A stretch of 25,094 bases of DNA. It comes from a virus. The notes beneath the pieces are model-generated. The model was given only the letters and a program-made list of their open reading frames with translations. It ran no database searches and was not told the DNA's origin. The stretch lies in IMG/VR virus record IMGVR_UViG_3300008264_000032, positions 1 through 25,094 of that record; one strand, given 5' to 3'. Below, one piece after another: positions 20,458 to 25,094 of the stretch (position 1 is its first letter; each line of letters starts with the position of its first letter). A program made the position numbers and the translations under genes.

Positions 20458-20966
20458 AAGCTGTATCTAATAATAAAACTGAGCCGACTGTTATTAAAGT
20501 TAAAAACACTAGTCTCGTCCTTAAAAACAAACATCAATTAAGCACAATTATTGTGGATTCAAGAGGTAGGCCAGATACTTTAGCGATTAACTTATATTGG
20601 GACGAATTTAGATCATGGCATAATCCTAAGAAAATATATAATAAAGGTAATGTTGTATATTTTTCTCGTTTAAAGAAAAAGGGCATAAGTACTTCTTATC
20701 AAAGATTATCTAAAAAATATGGTTTTACAAAGGAAACCCTAAGGCAAAAAGTAGTCAAACTAGAAGAATTAGAACTAATTAGTAGAGACTTTGAGACTGA
20801 AACAAAATTCAAAAAGGTTTTTCATAATCAGCTAGTTATTCATGTTTGGCAACAAACTCCTCATTTCTATAACCCCATGGGAGTTGATAGAGAACAAATA
20901 AAAGAACTAAGATTATCAACTAATCATGAGTATATAGAGTCGAAATATGGGTATTATGACAAGTAG
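20454..20966 (+). pseudogene. Winged-helix replication-type protein, 3' end cut by a transposon
   Basis: 170 residues remain. The part KNKHQLSTIIVDSRGRPDTLAINLYWDEFRSW (about 25-56), then TSYQRLSKKYGFTKETLRQKVVKLEELELISRDF (about 82-115), recalls the winged-helix proteins of Rickettsiales plasmids and conjugative elements often labelled DnaA-like or replication-associated. The terminal inverted repeat of the Tn3-type element begins at 20959, and the TAG stop at 20964-20966 and the last residues lie inside it. The native C-terminus is therefore lost or on the far side of the transposon, beyond the window. The remaining domain could still be made and bind DNA. The family resemblance is from memory and moderate. 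Confidence 0.6.
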
Positions 20967-21061
20967 AGGCCAAATCCGACATTAGGGTGATTATTTGGGT
21001 AGTTTTTAGGGGTTTAAGCAGGAATTTATCTTGTGACTTAGTAAGCGCATAATTAGTATTA
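20959..21061 (+). repeat. Left terminal inverted repeat
   Basis: Exact inverted copy, over 103 bases, of 24992-25094. Begins ACAAGTAGAGGCC and contains the stop and last 17 codons of tnpA (21006-21061). Tn3 repeats are usually about 38 bases, so this is unusually long, and the true outer end cannot be fixed here. Confidence 0.9.
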
Positions 21062-24035
21062 AACTCAATAATTCTTCAACATTTGTTGGTTCATTTGCTG
21101 CTAAATTTCTAAAATCATAAGTTCCCAGCATATTGACATGTCTCCACATTAATATTGAGCCATTAGTAATGTTTTCCATAAGGAAAGGCCTTTGTAGAGT
21201 ATCAGACGTCATTATTACTTTTGTAAGCTTAACGTAGTTCCACAATACAATAATATTTTGTAATATCATTTGACACATCGCAGCTTGTTCCTGCTCATCT
21301 CTGCCTACTTGTGTCAATTCTTGGTTATTAGCAAAGACAATAGCCCCTTGGAATCTATTAGACAATTCCCCTTTATTCAATTGCTTCTCTATTTGCTGAC
21401 GTAATTCAACATTATCTATAATATCTAAAATAAAACATGTTTTGATAATCCTGCCAAATTCTTTTAGTGCAACATATAACCTGTGTTGTTTATCATAGGA
21501 AGATAATCTCTTCATTATGGTAGATGCTTTTTCTTCTCTAAGCAATATAGTTGCTAATAACCTCAGCACTGTATCCCAACAGCTTCTCATATATTTTTCA
21601 TTCACATAGCGATTTGGTGAAATTATGTAATTAGCATCTTGTTTATCAAATGATACTAGATACTGCGTTCCTAAATTCTTGATTCTAGGGGCAAATGATG
21701 TTTTCATTAAATGTGATAGAGCAAATACTAATTCTGTATAGCCTTCAGTATCTGTAGAATGTATATCACTTTTTACCCCTACATTATGTTGTAAACCATC
21801 TATAACATAAGCTGCATCACGTTCAGAGCTACTAAATACTGTAGAATAAAATAATATATTTCTCTCATCAATAAATGTATAAATGTTTGATCCGCGACCA
21901 TGACCAAAATATTTATAGGAATAGTTTGCATTTAATGACTCAGCAGATACACATCTTTTTTTACCATCACTAGAGGTATGTAGTAAATTTTGTTCCTTTT
22001 GAAACTGCTCTGGTAACCACATCTTGCTCATAAAATCTACTAACATATTATTTGTTGCATATAGATTTTCGAGCGAGAAATGCCAGTTCACACCATGCAA
22101 TAAACTATTATAGCTCACTCCTACCGCTGTGTTAGCCAGTTTATGTACGCCTATATTACTGCCGAGTGCAAATAGACCTGCAAATATTGTTTCGTCGGAG
22201 ATTTTCTGCTGTACTCCTTTAACCTTATGATGCTTAAAGTTACCAGTAAATCCTATCATATTGTTTACTTCAGACATCATCTGTAAAATCGGTATGTAGT
22301 TGTCATAACCTATAATTTTATAAATGGAATCATAATGAGGTTTTTCTGGGGCGGGTGTTGATAAAGAAAAATTACCGTCTTCTTTAATTTTAATATATTT
22401 ATTAGTTGCTAAATTCTTATTAACCCGAGAGTATTTATAATTTAACTCGGTTCTTAATTTTGTAAGTATATTATTTATATCAGCGAATTCTTGTAATCCC
22501 AATTTCTCAAGCAATTCTTCTTTTCTTTCTTGCCAAATTTTCTCTTTAATTAAATAGGATTCTATAGGCATATAACGATATGACCTTGCAAGGCTAACAT
22601 CCCCAGATTTAATAGCCTCTACTATTTTCATAAATAATAAGACCTTATATAAACTAGCATTAAAGCCATTATTGTATATAATCTCTATCTCGTTTTGCTG
22701 CAAAAATTTATTAGGTGCTGCTTTAGTTAAATTATTATTTTGATAATATACTATTGCATCGCGCAAATCATCACCTGCAACAACAAATTCAATATGTTTG
22801 ACAATATCAGCTAATCTGTTTTGTAATTTGCGTGATGCTCTTTCTAAAATTATTAAATTCTGCTTATTATGGTTGTAATGATCTAGATTTTTCTTCAATT
22901 CATTGACTTTAGCTACTGAATCAGTTTCTTGTTTTTCCTTGGATAAGATAACCTTCAATTGTTTAATCTTATTGTTATTATTAGTTTCCGTATCATAAAC
23001 CACTTTTTTTATTGCACCAATAAGGTCTGCTTGTTTATCAAAACCACTTAAGACAAAACCAAGTAAATTACTGTTACGTGCAGCAAATTCCGAGTGAGAT
23101 TCCTTAACTGCCATTTCAATTTTATTTAGGTGCTGTTGATTGACTTTTAGCATAGTATCGATAAAAATATCTTGCCAATTTTTATATTGATGATCAATAA
23201 AAGCCAGCAAATATAAATAGCGAATATTATCATCGTTTATTGCTTTTATTTGTGACGTTTTTGCCTTTATAACCCAATTAGCATAATATTTTATAGCTTC
23301 TGTAGATAAATCTAATTTCGTAAGTAACACGGCTATATCATTATGTAACTTCTTAATAAGTATAAAACCACTAACACTTTGCTTAATACTTGATGGTCTT
23401 ACTGATTGGCTGATTATCCTTAATTTAGTTATTGTAGCGCTATTATCTCCAGATTCTAGCAAACTATCAAAAATATCTTTGTGATCATTAGTGATGTTTG
23501 CTTCTATTTTTAAAGCTAAATTTTTCTCGAATTTATTAAGATAACTAGTGATTGTTCTTGCAAACGTATCATAATTAGGTACTTCTACTTTTTGCTCCCT
23601 AAGTAAATCTACCATGGCAAATATTATTTTGCGAGGATGCATTTGTTTAGATATAAGATTTGCTATAAATCCTGCAAACAAAGCTTTTGATTTGTTAAAG
23701 GATTTATAACCAAGCATTTCTAAAATTGCTAATTTATGAGTAAGACGAGTTCTTTCACTATAACCAGTATTGTAACCATCAAGATTTATACCAAGAAGTT
23801 TACCAATAAAAGCTTTGTCATCATGATTATATTCACTATAAAATTTACCAGTTGCTTTGAAATAACCTAATTGTAGGACAAACCCTATTTTGCTATCATT
23901 CGCGCTTAAACCATTCAATTTATCTTTTATTTTTGCTGAAACAGCAAAAAATTTATGTCTCTCATTATCATTAAATAATGGAACACTATCAAATTTTTTA
24001 ATCTCGTACGGTGATAAAATCTTTATTCTACTCAT
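21006..24035 (-). CDS. tnpA: Tn3-family transposase TnpA
   Basis: DDE-type transposase that cuts the transposon ends and makes cointegrates. The 1009-residue length is normal. Helical N-terminal part binds the terminal repeats. The catalytic region shows the family blocks: FAGLFALGSNIGVHKLA (about 618-634), SSDGKKRCVSAESLNANYSYKYFGHGRG with Asp690, VIDGLQHN, DIHSTDTEGYTELVFAL with Asp762, FAPRIKNLG and KQLNKGELSNRF with Glu890. Asp690, Asp762 and Glu890 have nearly the spacing known for the Tn4430 triad (72 and about 130 residues). The frame is intact. Its ATG overlaps the tnpI stop by 4 bases (ATGA), and its last codons lie in the left inverted repeat. Confidence 0.95.
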   Translation of the reverse strand: MSRIKILSPYEIKKFDSVPLFNDNERHKFFAVSAKIKDKLNGLSANDSKIGFVLQLGYFKATGKFYSEYNHDDKAFIGKLLGINLDGYNTGYSERTRLTHKLAILEMLGYKSFNKSKALFAGFIANLISKQMHPRKIIFAMVDLLREQKVEVPNYDTFARTITSYLNKFEKNLALKIEANITNDHKDIFDSLLESGDNSATITKLRIISQSVRPSSIKQSVSGFILIKKLHNDIAVLLTKLDLSTEAIKYYANWVIKAKTSQIKAINDDNIRYLYLLAFIDHQYKNWQDIFIDTMLKVNQQHLNKIEMAVKESHSEFAARNSNLLGFVLSGFDKQADLIGAIKKVVYDTETNNNNKIKQLKVILSKEKQETDSVAKVNELKKNLDHYNHNKQNLIILERASRKLQNRLADIVKHIEFVVAGDDLRDAIVYYQNNNLTKAAPNKFLQQNEIEIIYNNGFNASLYKVLLFMKIVEAIKSGDVSLARSYRYMPIESYLIKEKIWQERKEELLEKLGLQEFADINNILTKLRTELNYKYSRVNKNLATNKYIKIKEDGNFSLSTPAPEKPHYDSIYKIIGYDNYIPILQMMSEVNNMIGFTGNFKHHKVKGVQQKISDETIFAGLFALGSNIGVHKLANTAVGVSYNSLLHGVNWHFSLENLYATNNMLVDFMSKMWLPEQFQKEQNLLHTSSDGKKRCVSAESLNANYSYKYFGHGRGSNIYTFIDERNILFYSTVFSSSERDAAYVIDGLQHNVGVKSDIHSTDTEGYTELVFALSHLMKTSFAPRIKNLGTQYLVSFDKQDANYIISPNRYVNEKYMRSCWDTVLRLLATILLREEKASTIMKRLSSYDKQHRLYVALKEFGRIIKTCFILDIIDNVELRQQIEKQLNKGELSNRFQGAIVFANNQELTQVGRDEQEQAAMCQMILQNIIVLWNYVKLTKVIMTSDTLQRPFLMENITNGSILMWRHVNMLGTYDFRNLAANEPTNVEELLSLILIMRLLSHKINSCLNP

Positions 24036-24907
24036 TCTTCCTCGCTAATTTTAGCCACCGCTTCACTTAAATCAGCATTCGAAGGATGGCAATATATTTT
24101 TGTTGTATCTAAACTCTCATGACCAGCTAGTAGCGCAACCTTTTCAAGACTAACCCCACTATTTACCAAATTTTTACAGAAACTATGACGTAAATCATGA
24201 GGACTAATATTGGCTAAATCTGTATTAGCCAATACTCTCTTTAACATCAACTGCACGCCTCTTGGAGTCAAGCTTCCTCTCTGACCAACAAAAATCTGAC
24301 TATCACTACCAACGTTAGCTTGATAATTAATAGATTCAAATGCGAGTCTGGCTGATTTATTTAAAGGAATCTCTCTAGATTTACCCCCTTTACTATAATG
24401 TACAACCAAATTACCTCTACGGTTTGTTATTGTAACATGCCTCCACCTCAAGTTACAAAGTTCTTTTATCCTGAGCCCTGTATGTAGTAAAATTTTGATA
24501 ATTGCTATATTCCGAACGTTGGCATATCTCTCAAAATATCTCAGTAATGTATTTTGTTCAAGACGGTCTAGCCATCTAGCTGTAATGGAACTTTGCTTTA
24601 CTAGTTTCGGTAGCGGAAATCTATATTCCATTTTTTTAGTATCCCAGCCCCATTGCATAAAATATTTTAAACTAAGGATTTTGCGATTTATGGTATTTGG
24701 TTTGAATTCATTATCAATTAAATATTGCTTATATAGACGAATATCTGTTGGCGTAACTTTGTGAATGACAAAGGAATAATGGTTGACCTTATCAAACCAT
24801 CTGGCAAAAACAATTATATCATTTTTATAACTATTTATTGTAGATTCTGATTTATTCAGGTGTTTTTGGTATTTTACAAAATCTTCAATTTCTTTGATTT
24901 TGGGCAT
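24032..24907 (-). CDS. tnpI: Tyrosine recombinase TnpI (cointegrate resolvase)
   Basis: Phage-integrase-type recombinase that should resolve transposition cointegrates at a site in the transposon. The N-terminal core-binding SAM-like domain spans about 1-95. The catalytic residues are all present: Arg146 in TGLRIKEL, Lys173 in YSKGGKSREIP, His237 and Arg240 in PHDLRHSF, His263 in LLAGHESLDTT, and nucleophile Tyr272 in KIYCHPS. It precedes and overlaps tnpA in one operon. Its start is 85 bases from the right terminal repeat, with the candidate target site between them. It could also be a XerC/D-like phage integrase, but the position makes TnpI far more likely. Confidence 0.92.
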   Translation of the reverse strand: MPKIKEIEDFVKYQKHLNKSESTINSYKNDIIVFARWFDKVNHYSFVIHKVTPTDIRLYKQYLIDNEFKPNTINRKILSLKYFMQWGWDTKKMEYRFPLPKLVKQSSITARWLDRLEQNTLLRYFERYANVRNIAIIKILLHTGLRIKELCNLRWRHVTITNRRGNLVVHYSKGGKSREIPLNKSARLAFESINYQANVGSDSQIFVGQRGSLTPRGVQLMLKRVLANTDLANISPHDLRHSFCKNLVNSGVSLEKVALLAGHESLDTTKIYCHPSNADLSEAVAKISEEE

Positions 24908-24912
24908 AACTT

Positions 24913-24995
24913 ATTATACGATTAGTTTTTCTAGAGATAATTTAGCATAAAAGTATCCTTTATGCGATGAGTTCCTCACTAATATATCGTATAAT
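24913..24995. promoter_or_regulatory. Probable TnpI recombination site (IRS-like) and tnpI-tnpA promoter region
   Basis: The gap between tnpI and the right inverted repeat has nested inverted repeats. The outer pair ATTATACGAT (24913-24922) and ATCGTATAAT (24986-24995) is exact over 10 bases. The inner pair GCATAAAAG (24945-24953) and CCTTTATGC (24957-24965), separated by TAT, matches in 8 of 9 positions. The inner pair looks like a recombinase core site; the outer elements resemble accessory arms. Position and layout match the IRS of Tn4430. Confidence 0.65.
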
Positions 24996-25094
24996 ACTAA
25001 TTATGCGCTTACTAAGTCACAAGATAAATTCCTGCTTAAACCCCTAAAAACTACCCAAATAATCACCCTAATGTCGGATTTGGCCTCTACTTGT
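24992..25094 (-). repeat. Right terminal inverted repeat, including a copy of the tnpA 3' end
   Basis: Inverted copy of 20959-21061, reaching the last base of the window. It therefore carries a duplicate of the tnpA 3' end on the + strand (MRLLSHKINSCLNP then stop). Its inner edge overlaps the probable TnpI site. Confidence 0.9.

Larger units (their letters stand above)
20959..25094 (-). mobile_element. Tn3-family transposon with tyrosine recombinase (tnpA-tnpI), right end at the window edge
   Basis: About 4.1 kb bounded by inverted repeats at both ends, with tnpA and tnpI transcribed leftward from the right side. The content (1009-residue transposase plus a 291-residue tyrosine recombinase and a candidate recombination site) matches the Tn4430-type branch of Tn3 transposons, in which TnpI resolves cointegrates in place of a serine resolvase. 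No passenger gene. The right end coincides with the end of the window, so the target-site duplication cannot be read and the element may extend further. Confidence 0.85.

Noticed and set aside
24032-24907. Phage integrase with attachment site
   Set aside because: The tyrosine recombinase overlaps tnpA and lies within the inverted repeats of the Tn3 element, so it belongs to the transposon and not to the phage.
1-25094. CRISPR array, tRNA or rRNA genes
   Set aside because: No regularly spaced identical repeats of CRISPR type, no cloverleaf-like sequence and no rRNA segments were seen. The repeats found are short operator-like boxes, coding repeats or transposon ends.

Overview
The window is AT-rich (about one third G+C by eye) and looks like part of a mobile element from an alphaproteobacterium, most likely one of the Rickettsiales. 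Three things point there: a close CtrA-type response regulator and a GapR-type protein (both alphaproteobacterial cell-cycle and chromosome proteins), small Rickettsia-like plasmid genes, and a Tn3-family transposon with a tyrosine recombinase. The host assignment is inference. No rRNA, tRNA or chromosomal housekeeping operon is visible.

Region 1 (1-6340, + strand) is the distal tail module of a contractile-tailed phage: baseplate hub, spike with a C-terminal HxH, gp25-like wedge protein, baseplate J, DUF2612 protein, a small fibre-associated protein and a long tail fibre with a beta-helix domain. Region 2 (6341-8400, + strand) is a lysis cassette: a holin-like membrane protein, a GH108 muramidase, a RuvC-like nuclease, and an Rz/Rz1 spanin pair encoded in overlapping frames. 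Region 3 (8404-14530, - strand) is an early or accessory block: CspA-like, unknown, GapR-like, HU, a putative type II restriction-modification pair (PD-(D/E)XK-like nuclease and C5-cytosine methyltransferase), RecT, a 39-codon gene, a DUF2829/Tad2-like candidate anti-Thoeris protein, YqaJ-type exonuclease, two unknowns and a winged-helix regulator.

Region 4 (14549-20966, mostly + strand) is plasmid-like. A control region carries a promoter, a terminator and three copies of a 9-bp box. It is followed by a candidate replication-initiator-type protein, an unknown protein, and a ParA plus ribbon-helix-helix partition pair flanked on both sides by short boxes spaced in multiples of 8 bp. Then come a structured intergenic region, a small TfoX_N-like gene with a perfect CtrA box upstream, a ctrA homologue, and an operon of five small genes. 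The last of these has lost its 3' end to region 5 (20959-25094), a Tn3-family transposon with tnpA, tnpI, a probable TnpI recombination site and unusually long terminal inverted repeats of at least 103 bp. The window ends inside the right repeat.

Read together, phage tail and lysis genes, a RecT/YqaJ recombination system, and a replication/partition cassette on one stretch suggest a phage-plasmid. It appears to carry its own copies of host cell-cycle regulators (CtrA, GapR) and both defence and anti-defence genes. Capsid and terminase genes are not in this window, so this remains a hypothesis.
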